Source: Nocardia acididurans (lineage in GTDB: Bacteria > Actinomycetota > Actinomycetes > Mycobacteriales > Mycobacteriaceae). Taken from it: a DNA stretch of 64,000 nucleotides. A program made the translations under genes and the position numbers. This document shows positions 9,534 through 18,129 of the stretch, piece by piece. Location: NCBI RefSeq assembly GCF_016741815.1, contig NZ_JAERRJ010000015.1:1-64000 (forward strand). Direction: 5' to 3'. The first letter of the stretch is position 1, and the number at the start of each line of letters is the position of its first letter. The notes below the pieces were generated by a model. The model searched no databases. It had not been told where the DNA came from and saw nothing but the letters and a program-made list of their open reading frames with translations.

Positions 9534-10010
9534 GTGCGGAAAGTCCTGCCGGTGCTGGTGCTCGGACTGGTGCTCGTCACCGCCTGCGGCAAGTCCGATT
9601 CCGAGAAGTCGGAGGTGACCGCGAGTTCGACGGCCGCGACCTCCTCGGCCGTCACCACGAGTTCGGCCACCCCCGAACCCGCCGCCGCGGTCACCGTCGA
9701 CGAATCCGCGAATGGCACTGAGCTGCAGATGGTTCCGGGACAGCGGCTGGTGGTGCGGTTGAAGTCGAATCCGTCGACGGGCACCTCGTGGGGGATCGAG
9801 CGCCTGGATCAGGCCATCCTGCTGCAGGACGGCGACCCGGGCTACGAGCAGGATCCCGGGCCGTCGATGCCGGGCAAGGGCGGCACCGCGGTGTGGGCGT
9901 TCCGCGCGGTCGAACCGGGGACCACCACTCTGGAAATGGTGTACGCCCGTCCCTGGGAGCCCGCCTCCGACGCGAACCAGAGGTTTGCGCTGACCGTCAA
10001 GGTGCAGTAG
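9534..10010 (+). CDS. Chagasin-type (I42) protease-inhibitor lipoprotein
   Basis: 158 residues from the GTG at 9534, chosen because GAGGAGG at 9521-9527 sits 6 bases upstream; an upstream TTG would start within that site. A lipoprotein signal ends in the lipobox LVTAC, followed by a Ser/Thr-rich linker. The domain carries the three chagasin loop motifs: NPSTGTSW (NPTTG type), GKGGTAVWAF (GxG type) and ARPWE (RPWE type). Chagasin-family proteins inhibit papain-like cysteine peptidases, so this is probably an exported, membrane-anchored inhibitor. Whether its target is the cell's own enzyme or a host enzyme is unknown. Confidence 0.88.
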   Translation: MRKVLPVLVLGLVLVTACGKSDSEKSEVTASSTAATSSAVTTSSATPEPAAAVTVDESANGTELQMVPGQRLVVRLKSNPSTGTSWGIERLDQAILLQDGDPGYEQDPGPSMPGKGGTAVWAFRAVEPGTTTLEMVYARPWEPASDANQRFALTVKVQ

Positions 10011-10071
10011 CGAGCAAGCCCCTCCATCGGCTATCAGTGGAGACTGGTTGGTAGTCGATGAAGGTGGGGTT

Positions 10072-10827
10072 GTGACCGAAGGGCTGTGTGGCATCGAAAC
10101 ATCGGAGCTGGCCGATTTCGCCGTCAGACATGCGGAATTGGCGCGGGGATACGGCGGCGCGGGCGATCCGGAGGACCCCGCGCAGGTGCAGGCGATGCAG
10201 ATGGTCCTGCACATTCCGAAGGACGAGCCACCGAAACGAAGTGCTCTGCTGGCCGCCGCCGCGGCCTCGGCGGTCGCGCTCTGCCTGGACGAACGCGTCG
10301 GCCCGGGCGGTGAGTGGGAGGAGCGCTACCTCGCCTGGAAGCGTTCCCGCATCCGCAAGGTGGCCCGACGCGCCCGCGGCGCGCACTGGCTGGCCGCGCA
10401 GGAGGTCCCCGGCATCACCATCGATTTCGATGGCGCGCAGGCCAGAGCCCTCGTCCCGGGCCCGGTAGGTGAAACGGATCCGCGTATCAAACGCCTTCAG
10501 ATCAACGGCACCGAACTACCTTTCGATGAACCCGAGGAGATCGACCCCGAGTATCCGGTGTTATGGGTGGACACCGATTTGGGTATGACTGTGGGTAAGG
10601 CCGCCGCACAGGTCGGGCATGCGAGCATGCTGCTCGCCGGAGCGATGCCGGTGGAGCAGGCGTACGCCTGGGCTGCGCGCGGCTTCCGATGCGGTGTTGC
10701 CGAAGCCGATCCCGAACGCTGGGCGCGGCTGAGACGAAGGGTGGCCGAGGGTTCCGCGGTGGCCGTGCGCGACGCCGGATTCACGGAAGTGGCTCCGGGG
10801 TCCATGACGGTGATCGCGGTCCCCTGA
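10072..10827 (+). CDS. PTH2-like (peptidyl-tRNA hydrolase 2 fold) protein
   Basis: 251 residues; the GTG at 10072 is preferred because GAAGGTGGGG lies just upstream. The C-terminal third has the PTH2 pattern: a strand with WVDTDLGMTVGKAAAQVGHAS (lysine and histidine of the GKxAAQxxHA motif), then VEQAYAWAARGFRC and a final strand GSMTVIAVP. The N-terminal half is a helical region of unknown role. PTH2 enzymes release peptidyl-tRNA, but many actinobacteria keep such paralogues beside a canonical Pth, so the true function is open. It is cytosolic and not obviously coupled to its neighbours. Confidence 0.8.
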   Translation: MTEGLCGIETSELADFAVRHAELARGYGGAGDPEDPAQVQAMQMVLHIPKDEPPKRSALLAAAAASAVALCLDERVGPGGEWEERYLAWKRSRIRKVARRARGAHWLAAQEVPGITIDFDGAQARALVPGPVGETDPRIKRLQINGTELPFDEPEEIDPEYPVLWVDTDLGMTVGKAAAQVGHASMLLAGAMPVEQAYAWAARGFRCGVAEADPERWARLRRRVAEGSAVAVRDAGFTEVAPGSMTVIAVP

Positions 10828-11005
10828 TCGGCCCTGACAGTGCGGTGTGGGCACGGCGGGCGGCCAGGGTTGCCCGCCGGAAGCCCATGTCCCACCCGCA
10901 AACCGGATGGTCGCCTTGCTGGCATATATGCGCTGGTGTATCGACTTCGCCGAACCGGTGGGCAAGGATCGGTTCACGAGTTTCCGCGGAAGGAAACCAA
11001 CGGAA

Positions 11006-11227
11006 ATGACGACACTTGTGGTGATACTCATCGCGTGGGTGGCGCTCTCGGTTCCGGCGGCACTGATCCTGGCACGCCTGTTCCGATCCTCGAACGGCGA
11101 CGACCACGACAAGGACGAGCTACGTCCGGTACCGAACCATCCCGAATCACTGCACACCGCAGAGGAATTGACTCCCGGGACCACTGCCGGGAGAGATGAC
11201 ACGAATCGAGTTTTTCCCCCACGTTGA
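11006..11227 (+). CDS. Small single-pass membrane protein
   Basis: 73 residues from ATG 11006, with GGAAGGAAA about 10 bases upstream. One N-terminal transmembrane helix (TTLVVILIAWVALSVPAALI) is followed by a charged cytoplasmic or exposed tail rich in Asp, His and Glu. It resembles the short membrane proteins often placed before Rv3041c-like ABC ATPases, but I do not recognise a family. The upstream in-frame extension (from 10847) has no membrane or coding character and is rejected. Confidence 0.6.
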   Translation: MTTLVVILIAWVALSVPAALILARLFRSSNGDDHDKDELRPVPNHPESLHTAEELTPGTTAGRDDTNRVFPPR

Positions 11228-11252
11228 CGAGCGTCCAGGGCGGTGAGCCAAG

Positions 11253-12086
11253 ATGGACCCCGTGCCGCAACCGGATCCCGATCTGCTCATCGACTTCAAC
11301 GATGTCACCGTCCGACGTTCGGGCCACACCCTGGTGGGTCCCGTCACCTGGCAGGTGGAACTCGACGAACGCTGGGTTGTGCTCGGCCCCAACGGAGCCG
11401 GGAAGACCTCCCTGCTCCGCATGGCCGCCGCCGAGATGTTCCCCACCTCGGGCGAGGCCAACCTGCTCGGCGAAACGCTCGGCCGGGTCGACATGAACGA
11501 GCTACGTCCCCGCATCGGCCTGTCCTCCGCCGCGATTGCCAGTCGTGTGCCGGTGGACGAGAAGGTGGCCGATCTGGTGGTGTCGGCGGGCTACGGGGTG
11601 ATGGGTCGCTGGCGGGAACGCTATGACGATCTGGATACCGACCGTGCGGTCGACGTACTGGAAAGCCTGGGCGCGGAACATCTTTCCGACCGCACCTACG
11701 GCACGCTCTCCGAAGGCGAGCGCAAACGCGTGCTCATCGCCCGCGCGCTCATGACCGATCCGGAACTGCTGCTGCTCGACGAGCCCGCCGCCGGACTGGA
11801 CCTGGGCGGTCGCGAGGAGCTGGTGGAACGCCTCGGCGATCTCGCCGCCGATCCGGACGCGCCCGCGACGGTACTGGTCACCCACCACGTCGAGGAGATT
11901 CCGCCCGGCTTCACGCACGGCATGCTGCTCAATGAGGGCAGTGTGGTCGCGCAGGGTTTGCTCACCGATGTGCTGACCTCCGAGAACCTCAGTGAGGCTT
12001 TCCGGCAGTCGATCGCGCTGGACCGGATAGACGGTCGCTACTTCGCGCGTCGTGCGCAGCGTTTCGGCAGGCATCGCTCGCGCTGA
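11253..12086 (+). CDS. ABC transporter ATP-binding protein (Rv3041c-like)
   Basis: 277 residues. Walker A GPNGAGKTS, signature LSEGERKRVLIARAL, Walker B LLLLDEPAAGLD and a switch His (VLVTHHVEEI) are all present, so it is a complete nucleotide-binding subunit. No permease gene is adjacent, as for its probable mycobacterial counterpart Rv3041c. The transported substrate is unknown, and the protein could work with a permease encoded elsewhere or in a non-transport role. It lies between serB and the NUDIX gene as in mycobacteria, although two extra genes are inserted downstream. Confidence 0.9.
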   Translation: MDPVPQPDPDLLIDFNDVTVRRSGHTLVGPVTWQVELDERWVVLGPNGAGKTSLLRMAAAEMFPTSGEANLLGETLGRVDMNELRPRIGLSSAAIASRVPVDEKVADLVVSAGYGVMGRWRERYDDLDTDRAVDVLESLGAEHLSDRTYGTLSEGERKRVLIARALMTDPELLLLDEPAAGLDLGGREELVERLGDLAADPDAPATVLVTHHVEEIPPGFTHGMLLNEGSVVAQGLLTDVLTSENLSEAFRQSIALDRIDGRYFARRAQRFGRHRSR

Positions 12087-12295
12087 GCCGCCGCTGAATC
12101 GGCGGGCGTCGAATCCGGTGTGTCTCGGGCGGCGCGCTGCTATTGCGCCGCCAGCCTCCGACGGGCAAACTGTCCGCAACATCGCCGATCGGGTGGTGAC
12201 GGGCATTCCGCTGCAATCGCACTCAGCTCGCCGAAATCAGGGCGAACCGTGAGCGAAGCCATGCGGGTGCGGCGCCGCGGACGGAGGGAGCGCAA

Positions 12296-12745
12296 GTGCG
12301 TCGGACGGTCGGGTCACTCCTATGCCTCGTCACGGTGCCGGCCGCGGTCGGCTGCGTGGCGAATCCGCCCGAGCCGCAGAAGGTTTCGGTCTCCGAATCG
12401 GCGGCCAGCCTGGGCAGGGCCGCGATTCCGGAGGACCTGCACGGGCGCACCGTCCAGCTCACCTACGACAGTGGCGCGGGCGGCACCCTCACCTTCGCTC
12501 CCGACGGCGGGTCGCTCACCTACGTTTCCGCGGACACCGGACGCAAGACCACCGCACCGGCCGCCATCGAATCCATCGGCGCGGGTTCGTTTCTGGTCAC
12601 CTGGGCCGACGACTCCGGCGTCGTGATCAGCCAGGTGCAGGACTACCGCACCGGGCAGGTCCAGGGCACCTGGTCGCGCCGCGACGGCACCGACGCCCCG
12701 TTCACCATCCAAACGCGAACGGGCACCGTGCATCTGACGGACTGA
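12296..12745 (+). CDS. Putative lipoprotein, MoaF/lipocalin-like domain
   Basis: 149 residues; GTG start with GGAGGGAGC 5-10 bases upstream. The signal sequence ends in a lipobox (PAAVGC), so it is predicted to be membrane-anchored outside. The mature part is rich in beta-strands: HGRTVQLTYDSG, GGSLTYV, GSFLVTWADD, and QVQDYRTGQVQGTW. That pattern recalls MoaF-like/lipocalin-type domains that bind small hydrophobic ligands; this is a weak similarity judged by eye. The 209 bases before it hold no gene that I can support. Confidence 0.65.
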   Translation: MRRTVGSLLCLVTVPAAVGCVANPPEPQKVSVSESAASLGRAAIPEDLHGRTVQLTYDSGAGGTLTFAPDGGSLTYVSADTGRKTTAPAAIESIGAGSFLVTWADDSGVVISQVQDYRTGQVQGTWSRRDGTDAPFTIQTRTGTVHLTD

Positions 12746-12858
12746 GGCGCGCACCGGAGTTCGACGCGGGCGCGGCCGATCCGGTTCCCGCGCCGGGTTG
12801 CCCAGGTTGGATTGTTGCCCGGCGTTTACAGCCGCGACGTGGTCTGCGATCTTGAGGC

Positions 12859-13419
12859 ATGCACGCGTTCCAGGAGATGTGCGAGCTGTTCGAGGGACAC
12901 GACCTCGGCCTGCCACCGATCCCGCCCCCGTTCCAGCCGCAGCTGCGGCAGGTGCAGCCGTGGGCGTACGCCACCGGTGCGGTCTCGCCGGCGCTGATGT
13001 ACCAGTTCGGCTACTCGAAAGACGCCATGCGGCACTGGCTTCCCGATCAGGTGGCGGTCTCGCACTCCGGGCACGGCACCAACTCCTATGCCGTGAACTA
13101 CCAGCTGGTGTGCGGTTCGCTGACCCTGTTCGCGCAGACCGGATTCGGCGGTGCGTATATGAACAACAGCATGGCCGCCGCCCGCGTCCGCCGCATGTTC
13201 GAGGCCTGCCGCACCCTCTCCGAAGCGCTGGAGAACGCTCGCCGCTGCCCGAGCCATCGGCTGCTGGTGGCCTACAGCGATATTCGCCAGACCTCGTGGT
13301 GTCGCTGGTACCGCTTCGGCGAAGGCGCGGCGCGGCAGAGCGGGCTCGGGGGAGTGGAATTGCCCGAGGATCCGGTGGCGGCCTTCGATATCGCGACCAT
13401 GCTGCTGGTCGCCCACTGA
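12859..13419 (+). CDS. Conserved hypothetical protein
   Basis: 186 residues, no signal peptide or transmembrane helix. I do not recognise the family. Features: an acidic, Pro-rich start (GLPPIPPPFQPQ), a central segment with SGHGTNSYAVNYQLVCGS, and an Arg-rich helix (ARVRRMFEACRTLSEALE). The reading frame has strong actinobacterial codon bias and no competing frame, so it is a real gene. It sits alone between the lipoprotein and the NUDIX gene. Confidence 0.7.
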   Translation: MHAFQEMCELFEGHDLGLPPIPPPFQPQLRQVQPWAYATGAVSPALMYQFGYSKDAMRHWLPDQVAVSHSGHGTNSYAVNYQLVCGSLTLFAQTGFGGAYMNNSMAAARVRRMFEACRTLSEALENARRCPSHRLLVAYSDIRQTSWCRWYRFGEGAARQSGLGGVELPEDPVAAFDIATMLLVAH

Positions 13420-13467
13420 GCCGTGGCCGCCCTGGTCGTTAGCCCGAGCAAACGTTAGGGTGCGACT

Positions 13468-14307
13468 GTGAGCGAGACAGTTGCACAGCCCGACTCTCAG
13501 CCTGCCATCGCGCCCGTCAAGGACGCGTCCACGGTGGTGCTGGTGCGCGACGGAGCGAACGGGCCCGAGGTGTTCCTGCAGCGTCGTGTGAACGGGATGG
13601 CGTTTGCCGCGGGCATGACGGTGTTCCCCGGCGGTGGCGTCGACCTTTCCGACGCGTCGGCCGAGCTGGAGTGGGCCGGACCCGAACCCGCCTGGTGGGC
13701 GGAGCGTTTCGCCACCGACGCGCCGCGCGCGCAGGCGCTGGTGTGCGCGGCCGTGCGGGAGACCTTCGAGGAGTGCGGTGTCCTGCTGGCCGGGCCGACC
13801 GCGGCTTCCGTCGTCTCCGACACCTCGGTGTACGCCGAGGCGCGCGGGCAGCTGGAACGCCGCGAGCTGTCCTTCGCGCAGTTCCTGACCCGCGAGAAAC
13901 TGGTGCTGCGCGCGGATCTGCTGCGTCCCTGGGACCACTGGATCACCCCGGTGGTCGAGCCGCGTCGCTATGACACGCGGTTCTTCGTCGCGGTGCTGCC
14001 CTCGGGTCAGCTCGCCGACGGCGCGACCTCCGAGGCCGAGGTCGTCACCTGGTGCACTCCCGCGCAAGCCCTCGCCCGTTGGCGTGACGGCCTCGACGTG
14101 CTGCTGCCGCCGACCTGGACCCAGCTGGACGCTCTCGCCGATTTCGCGTCCACCGCGGAGATTCTCGCGGCCGAGCGCGTCATCGCCCCGATCATGCCGG
14201 TCTACGACCCGAACAGCGGCGGTCCCGCGCTGGCGTTCCCGGACGCCGCCCGCTACTTCGCCGATCTGCCAGCCGAAGCCCGCCTGCGCGGATCCCAGCG
14301 ACCGTAG
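13468..14307 (+). CDS. NUDIX hydrolase (Rv3040c-like)
   Basis: 279 residues. The NUDIX box is split by an insertion: FPGGGVDLSD supplies the leading glycine and, about 40 residues later, AVRETFEECGVLL supplies the REuxEExGu helix that binds metal. This long form matches the Rv3040c type, presumed to act on CoA or nucleoside-diphosphate compounds. A -10-like TAGGGT at 13456-13461 ends 6 bases before the GTG, so the mRNA is predicted to be leaderless. Downstream lies the echA17-like gene, as in mycobacteria. Confidence 0.88.
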   Translation: MSETVAQPDSQPAIAPVKDASTVVLVRDGANGPEVFLQRRVNGMAFAAGMTVFPGGGVDLSDASAELEWAGPEPAWWAERFATDAPRAQALVCAAVRETFEECGVLLAGPTAASVVSDTSVYAEARGQLERRELSFAQFLTREKLVLRADLLRPWDHWITPVVEPRRYDTRFFVAVLPSGQLADGATSEAEVVTWCTPAQALARWRDGLDVLLPPTWTQLDALADFASTAEILAAERVIAPIMPVYDPNSGGPALAFPDAARYFADLPAEARLRGSQRP

Positions 14308-14461
14308 CGGTGGTCGCCGGGATCCACATGCTCTCGAATCAGGGTGTGCCGCTTCATCGATCGCGAGGCCGCGTCGGCGGGTCGCGGGCCGGGCGAGATC
14401 GCATGCCGGACCGCCGGGTGGCATCGAATCGCGCGATCGTGCGCCAGTAGGGTGGTTGGCT

Positions 14462-15223
14462 GTGGCCGAATTCGTGACTGTGGACCGGAATGACGGGATT
14501 GCCGTGCTCCGGATCGCACGCCCGCCGTTGAATCTGATCGATCTGCAGACGGCGTTGGAGATCGCCGCCGCTGCCGAACGGATCGGGGCGGATCCGGAGG
14601 TGCGGGCCGTCGTGGTCTACGGCGACGCGCGTGTCTTCTCGGCCGGTGACGAAATGGCCGAGCTGGCGGCGTGGACGCCGGCGCAGGCCGAGGCCGTGGC
14701 CAAGGATTTCCAGTCGGCGCTGGGCTGCCTGTCCCGGCTGCCGCAGCCGACCGTGGCAGCCATCAGCGGATACGCCCTGGGTGCGGGACTCGAGCTGGCG
14801 CTGGGCGCGGATCGCCGGATCATCGGCGACAACGTGAAGCTGGGTCTGCCGCAGATCAAGGCGGGCCTGATCCCGGTGTCCGGTATTCGCCGGTTGAGCC
14901 TGCTCATCGGCCCGGCCAAGGCGAAGGATCTGGTCTACAGCGGCCGGTTCGTGGATCCGAAGGAAGCCGAGGCGATCGGGCTCGTCGACGAGGTCGTGGC
15001 ACCCGATGACGTGTTCGAGGCCGCGCTGCGCTGGGCGCGGCAGTTCACCGATGCCCCCTCGCGCGCCCTGGCCGCCGCGAAGAAGGTGTTCGAGGCGGGT
15101 ACGCACGGTCACGACCGCGCGCGCACCGAGTGGGCGGCGCTGTTCGGCACCGAAGATCAGCAGGTTGGAACACGTTCCTATTTGGTCGACGGTCCGGGAA
15201 CTGTGCGTTTCACCGGCCGATAA
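14462..15223 (+). CDS. Enoyl-CoA hydratase/isomerase family protein (EchA17-like)
   Basis: 253 residues from GTG 14462; a TAGGGT box at 14448-14453 lies 8 bases upstream, so it is probably leaderless. The crotonase fold is clear: the oxyanion-hole segments ARVFSAGDEM and SGYALGAGLELAL. The first catalytic glutamate is kept (Glu111 in GLELAL), but the second is replaced by Gln131 (LGLPQIKAG instead of the usual PEI), and GGTQRL is replaced by SGIRRL. It may therefore not be a classical hydratase; isomerase, thioesterase or another crotonase chemistry is possible. It is the positional counterpart of Rv3039c. Confidence 0.88.
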   Translation: MAEFVTVDRNDGIAVLRIARPPLNLIDLQTALEIAAAAERIGADPEVRAVVVYGDARVFSAGDEMAELAAWTPAQAEAVAKDFQSALGCLSRLPQPTVAAISGYALGAGLELALGADRRIIGDNVKLGLPQIKAGLIPVSGIRRLSLLIGPAKAKDLVYSGRFVDPKEAEAIGLVDEVVAPDDVFEAALRWARQFTDAPSRALAAAKKVFEAGTHGHDRARTEWAALFGTEDQQVGTRSYLVDGPGTVRFTGR

Positions 15224-15270
15224 CCAGCCCGATACGCGGGCTCACCGGGGCATTCATTAGGCTGCCCTGC

Positions 15271-16248
15271 ATGACTGCTCGTCCGGAAGATCCCGCGCCG
15301 AACCCGCACGCCACCGAAGCGGAAGTCCAGGCTGCGCTCACCGACAACAAGCTCGCCCAGGTGCTGTATCACGACTGGGAGGCCGAGACCTACGACGACA
15401 AGTGGTCCATCTCGTATGACGAGCGCTGCATCGAATACGCGCGTGGCCGCTTCGACGCCGTCGTGCCCGACGCTCAGCTGCCCTACGACCGGGCGCTCGA
15501 ACTGGGCTGCGGCACCGGCTTCTTCCTGCTGAACCTCATGCAGTCGGGCATCGCGAAGTCCGGCTCGGTCACCGACCTGTCGCCGGGCATGGTGAAGGTC
15601 GCGACCCGCAACGGCAAGAACCTGGGCCTGGACGTCGACGGCCGCGTCGCCGACGCCGAGACCATCCCCTACGAGGACGACACCTTCGACCTCGTCGTGG
15701 GACACGCTGTGCTGCACCACATTCCGGACGTGGAGCTGGCGCTCAAGGAATGCCTGCGCGTGCTCAAGCCGGGCGGCCGCTTCGTCTTCGCGGGTGAGCC
15801 GACCACCATCGGCAACTTCTACGCCCGCAAGCTCGGCCAGGTCACCTGGAAGATCACCACCAATGTGACCAAGCTGCCGTTCCTGTCGGATTGGCGTCGC
15901 CCGCAGGCGGAGCTGGACGAGTCCTCCCGCGCCGCCGCCCTCGAGGCCGTTGTCGACCTGCACACCTTCGACCCCTCCGACCTGGAGGCCATCGCCCGCC
16001 GCGCCGGCGCGACCGAGGTGCTGGCCAAGACCGAAGAGTTCGCCGCCGCGCTGTGGGGCTGGCCGGTCCGCACCTTCGAGGCCGCCGTGCCGGAGAGCAA
16101 GCTGACCGTCGGCTACCGCATGGCCCAGTACAAGGCCTGGCTCGGCTTCTCCAAGCTGGACGAGAAGGTGCTGCGCCACGTGGTCCCGCGCCAGTTCTTC
16201 TACAACGTGATGATCACCGGCGTGAAGCCCGGCGCCTCCGCCAAGTAG
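15271..16248 (+). CDS. SAM-dependent methyltransferase (Rv3038c-like)
   Basis: 325 residues. The start is ATG 15271; TAGGCT at 15258-15263 lies 7 bases before it, suggesting a leaderless transcript, and the long in-frame extension upstream overlaps echA. Class I methyltransferase motifs are LELGCGTGFFLL (motif I), TDLSPGMV (acidic loop), FDLVVGHAVLHHI (motif IV) and LKPGGRFVF (post-motif). A C-terminal helical extension of about 110 residues follows. It is the counterpart of Rv3038c, near the MGLP genes; the substrate is unknown. The next gene starts 3 bases after its stop. Confidence 0.9.
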   Translation: MTARPEDPAPNPHATEAEVQAALTDNKLAQVLYHDWEAETYDDKWSISYDERCIEYARGRFDAVVPDAQLPYDRALELGCGTGFFLLNLMQSGIAKSGSVTDLSPGMVKVATRNGKNLGLDVDGRVADAETIPYEDDTFDLVVGHAVLHHIPDVELALKECLRVLKPGGRFVFAGEPTTIGNFYARKLGQVTWKITTNVTKLPFLSDWRRPQAELDESSRAAALEAVVDLHTFDPSDLEAIARRAGATEVLAKTEEFAAALWGWPVRTFEAAVPESKLTVGYRMAQYKAWLGFSKLDEKVLRHVVPRQFFYNVMITGVKPGASAK

Positions 16249-16251
16249 CCG

Positions 16252-17436
16252 GTGGGCTACACCTTCACCCGCGACGATGTCGCGTACCTCGGCAGCGCGG
16301 CCGGCACGGCCGCGCTGACCGAAACCGATCGCCTCGAGCTGACCCCCAAGTCCCTGCTCAAGGACCTGGACGTGCTCCGCCGCGCATTCGGCGACCGCGC
16401 GGCCGCACTGGTGGAAACCGTGCGCCTGCGCCGCCGCGCCACCGCCAAACTCGCCGACGCCGGGGAGTGGCTGTTCACCGATGACGCTCTGCAACAGGCG
16501 ACTCCGACCGCCGTGGCCCGCCACCGCGCCGTCCGCCTCGCCGGTCGCACCGTCCACGATGTCACCTGCTCCATCGGCGCGGAACTGGTCGAGCTGGCCC
16601 GGGTCTGCCCCGCCGTGATCGGCAGCGACCTGGACCGGACCCGCCTGGAGATCGCGGCGCACAATGTGCGGACCGCCGCATCCCCGGTAGCGCTCGGGCG
16701 AAATGTAGTGCTGGTCAAGGCGGATGCGCTGGTGCCGTGTAGTTCCGCCGAGGTGATCATTGCCGATCCGGCCCGGCGCGCGGATGGGCGGCGGACGCAT
16801 GATCCGGCGAAGTTGCAGCCGCCGCTGCCGGATCTGCTGGCCGCCTATGAAGGCCGCGATCTGGCTGTGAAGTGTGCTCCCGGACTGGATTTCGACAGTC
16901 TGGACTGGGTCGGTGAGGTCGAGGTGGTCTCGCTCGACGGTGCGGTGCGCGAGGCGTGCCTGTGGTCGGCGGGGCTGGCTGAGCCCGGCGTGACACGTCG
17001 GGCGACGGTGCTCTCGTCCGACGGGCCGGGGTGGAGTCTCACCGACGCGGAGCCGGATGACATTCCGGAGCGGGAGCCCGGCGAGTGGATCGTGGATCCC
17101 GACGGTGCGGTGGTGCGGGCGGGGCTGGTCCGGCACTATGCCGCGAAACATGGTCTGTGGCAGCTCGATCCGCGTATCGCGTACCTCACCGGTGACAAGG
17201 TGCCCGACGGTGTGCGTGGCTTCCGCATCCTCGACCGGATGGAATTCCGGGAGAAGCCGCTGCGCGCCGCACTGCACGCGCGTGACTGCGGTCCGCTCGA
17301 AATCCTCACGCGCGGAGTCGATATCGATCCGGACGCGCTGCGGAAGGCATTGAAACCCCGTGGCTCACAGCCGCATACGCTGGTCGTGACCCGGATCGGG
17401 CGTGCGGCGACCGTGTTCATCTGTGCCACGCCGTAG
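16252..17436 (+). CDS. THUMP-like/class I methyltransferase-fold protein (Rv3037c-like)
   Basis: 394 residues; GTG start 3 bases after the previous stop, so the two form an operon. The N-terminal helical part is followed by a SAM-binding fold: VHDVTCSIGAELVEL (motif I-like), IGSDLDRTRLEIA (acidic loop) and VIIADPARRADGRR (a DPPR-like catalytic motif in the form DPARR). A small C-terminal THUMP-like domain (EFREKPLRAALHARDCG onward) ends the protein. This matches Rv3037c, grouped with the MGLP cluster in mycobacteria. Whether it methylates RNA or a sugar is unknown. Confidence 0.87.
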   Translation: MGYTFTRDDVAYLGSAAGTAALTETDRLELTPKSLLKDLDVLRRAFGDRAAALVETVRLRRRATAKLADAGEWLFTDDALQQATPTAVARHRAVRLAGRTVHDVTCSIGAELVELARVCPAVIGSDLDRTRLEIAAHNVRTAASPVALGRNVVLVKADALVPCSSAEVIIADPARRADGRRTHDPAKLQPPLPDLLAAYEGRDLAVKCAPGLDFDSLDWVGEVEVVSLDGAVREACLWSAGLAEPGVTRRATVLSSDGPGWSLTDAEPDDIPEREPGEWIVDPDGAVVRAGLVRHYAAKHGLWQLDPRIAYLTGDKVPDGVRGFRILDRMEFREKPLRAALHARDCGPLEILTRGVDIDPDALRKALKPRGSQPHTLVVTRIGRAATVFICATP

Positions 17437-17467
17437 TCCTCGCGGTAGGGCGACGGCGGCGGCCCGG

Positions 17468-17496
17468 TTGCAATAATATGACGACCGGTCTACTGT
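17468..17496 (+). promoter_or_regulatory. Promoter of the TetR gene with overlapping operator
   Basis: A -35 box TTGCAA (17468-17473) and a -10 box TACTGT (17491-17496) are 17 bases apart and end 7 bases before the ATG at 17504, so the transcript is predicted leaderless. The spacer contains GACCGGTC, a perfect 8-bp palindrome. The 21-base block 17475-17495 recurs before the SDR gene (18097-18117). Confidence 0.7.
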
Positions 17497-17503
17497 TTCG
17501 CTC

Positions 17504-18058
17504 ATGGGAAAGAAGGGTGCCGACACCCGGTACAGGCTGCTCGAGGGCGCACGGTCGCTGATCGAGTCGCGCGGGTACTTCGGTACCGGGCTCAACCAGA
17601 TCCTGGAAGTCAGTGGCGCACCGCGTGGTTCGCTGTATTTCCACTTTCCCGGCGGCAAGGATCAGCTCATCGCCGAGGCCATCGAGCAGGCGGGCGCGGA
17701 GATCACCGCCGTCATCGAGACCACCGCCGCGCCCGATGCACGCGCCTACCTGGAAGCCATGGCCGATCTCCTCGGCGAACGTCTGGAGCAGTCGGACTGG
17801 TCCAAGGGCTGTCCGGTCGCCGGTGTCGCCCTGGACGCGGCGTCCGCCAATGACAGTGTGCAGCAGGCGTGTTCGGCCGCCTATCAGCGGTGGGAGAGCG
17901 CGCTGCGCGAGCGCCTGGCCGGCTACGGTCACCCCGAACCCGACCGGCTCGCCCTCGCCGCCCTGGCGCTGATCGAGGGCGGCCTGCTGCTGGCGCGCAC
18001 CCATCGCGACCGGGCGCCGCTGCGTCGTCTCGCCGCCACCTTCGAAACCCTCGTCTGA
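17504..18058 (+). CDS. TetR/AcrR-family regulator (LmrA/YxaF type)
   Basis: 184 residues. N-terminal helix-turn-helix: LNQILEVSGAPRGSLYFHFPGGKDQL (written in parts: the recognition helix is APRGSLYFHF). The C-terminal half (KGCPVAGVALD) is the conserved core of the LmrA/YxaF ligand domain. A near-identical 21-base motif precedes both this gene and the following SDR gene, so it probably represses both. Classical LmrA/YxaF boxes also contain a GACC-x-GTC core, which agrees with GACCGGTC here. The inducer is unknown. Confidence 0.88.
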   Translation: MGKKGADTRYRLLEGARSLIESRGYFGTGLNQILEVSGAPRGSLYFHFPGGKDQLIAEAIEQAGAEITAVIETTAAPDARAYLEAMADLLGERLEQSDWSKGCPVAGVALDAASANDSVQQACSAAYQRWESALRERLAGYGHPEPDRLALAALALIEGGLLLARTHRDRAPLRRLAATFETLV

Positions 18059-18063
18059 TATCG

Positions 18064-18079
18064 GCCGCCACCCGGCGGC
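18064..18079 (+). terminator. Short hairpin after the TetR gene
   Basis: GCCGCC pairs with GGCGGC across an ACCC loop, followed by TTTCC. The stem is only 6 bp, so it is a weak or partial terminator between tetR and the SDR gene. Confidence 0.4.
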
Positions 18080-18096
18080 TTTCCACCTGACCCAAG

Positions 18097-18117
18097 AATA
18101 TGTAAATCGGTCTACTG
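18097..18117 (+). promoter_or_regulatory. Second copy of the TetR operator, before the SDR gene
   Basis: AATATG-N5-CGGTCTACTG matches 17475-17495 at both outer blocks (16 bases) and differs mainly in the central five bases. It lies 13 bases before the ATG of the SDR gene, overlapping the expected -10 region. Confidence 0.65.
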
Positions 18118-18129
18118 AAAGTAGGGATC

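Noticed and set aside
10847..11005. N-terminal extension of the small membrane protein gene
   Set aside because: No coding character, and a better-placed start with a ribosome site exists at 11006.
15178..17277. 699-codon open frame on the minus strand
   Set aside because: Shadow of the methyltransferase and THUMP-like genes, which have clear motifs on the plus strand.
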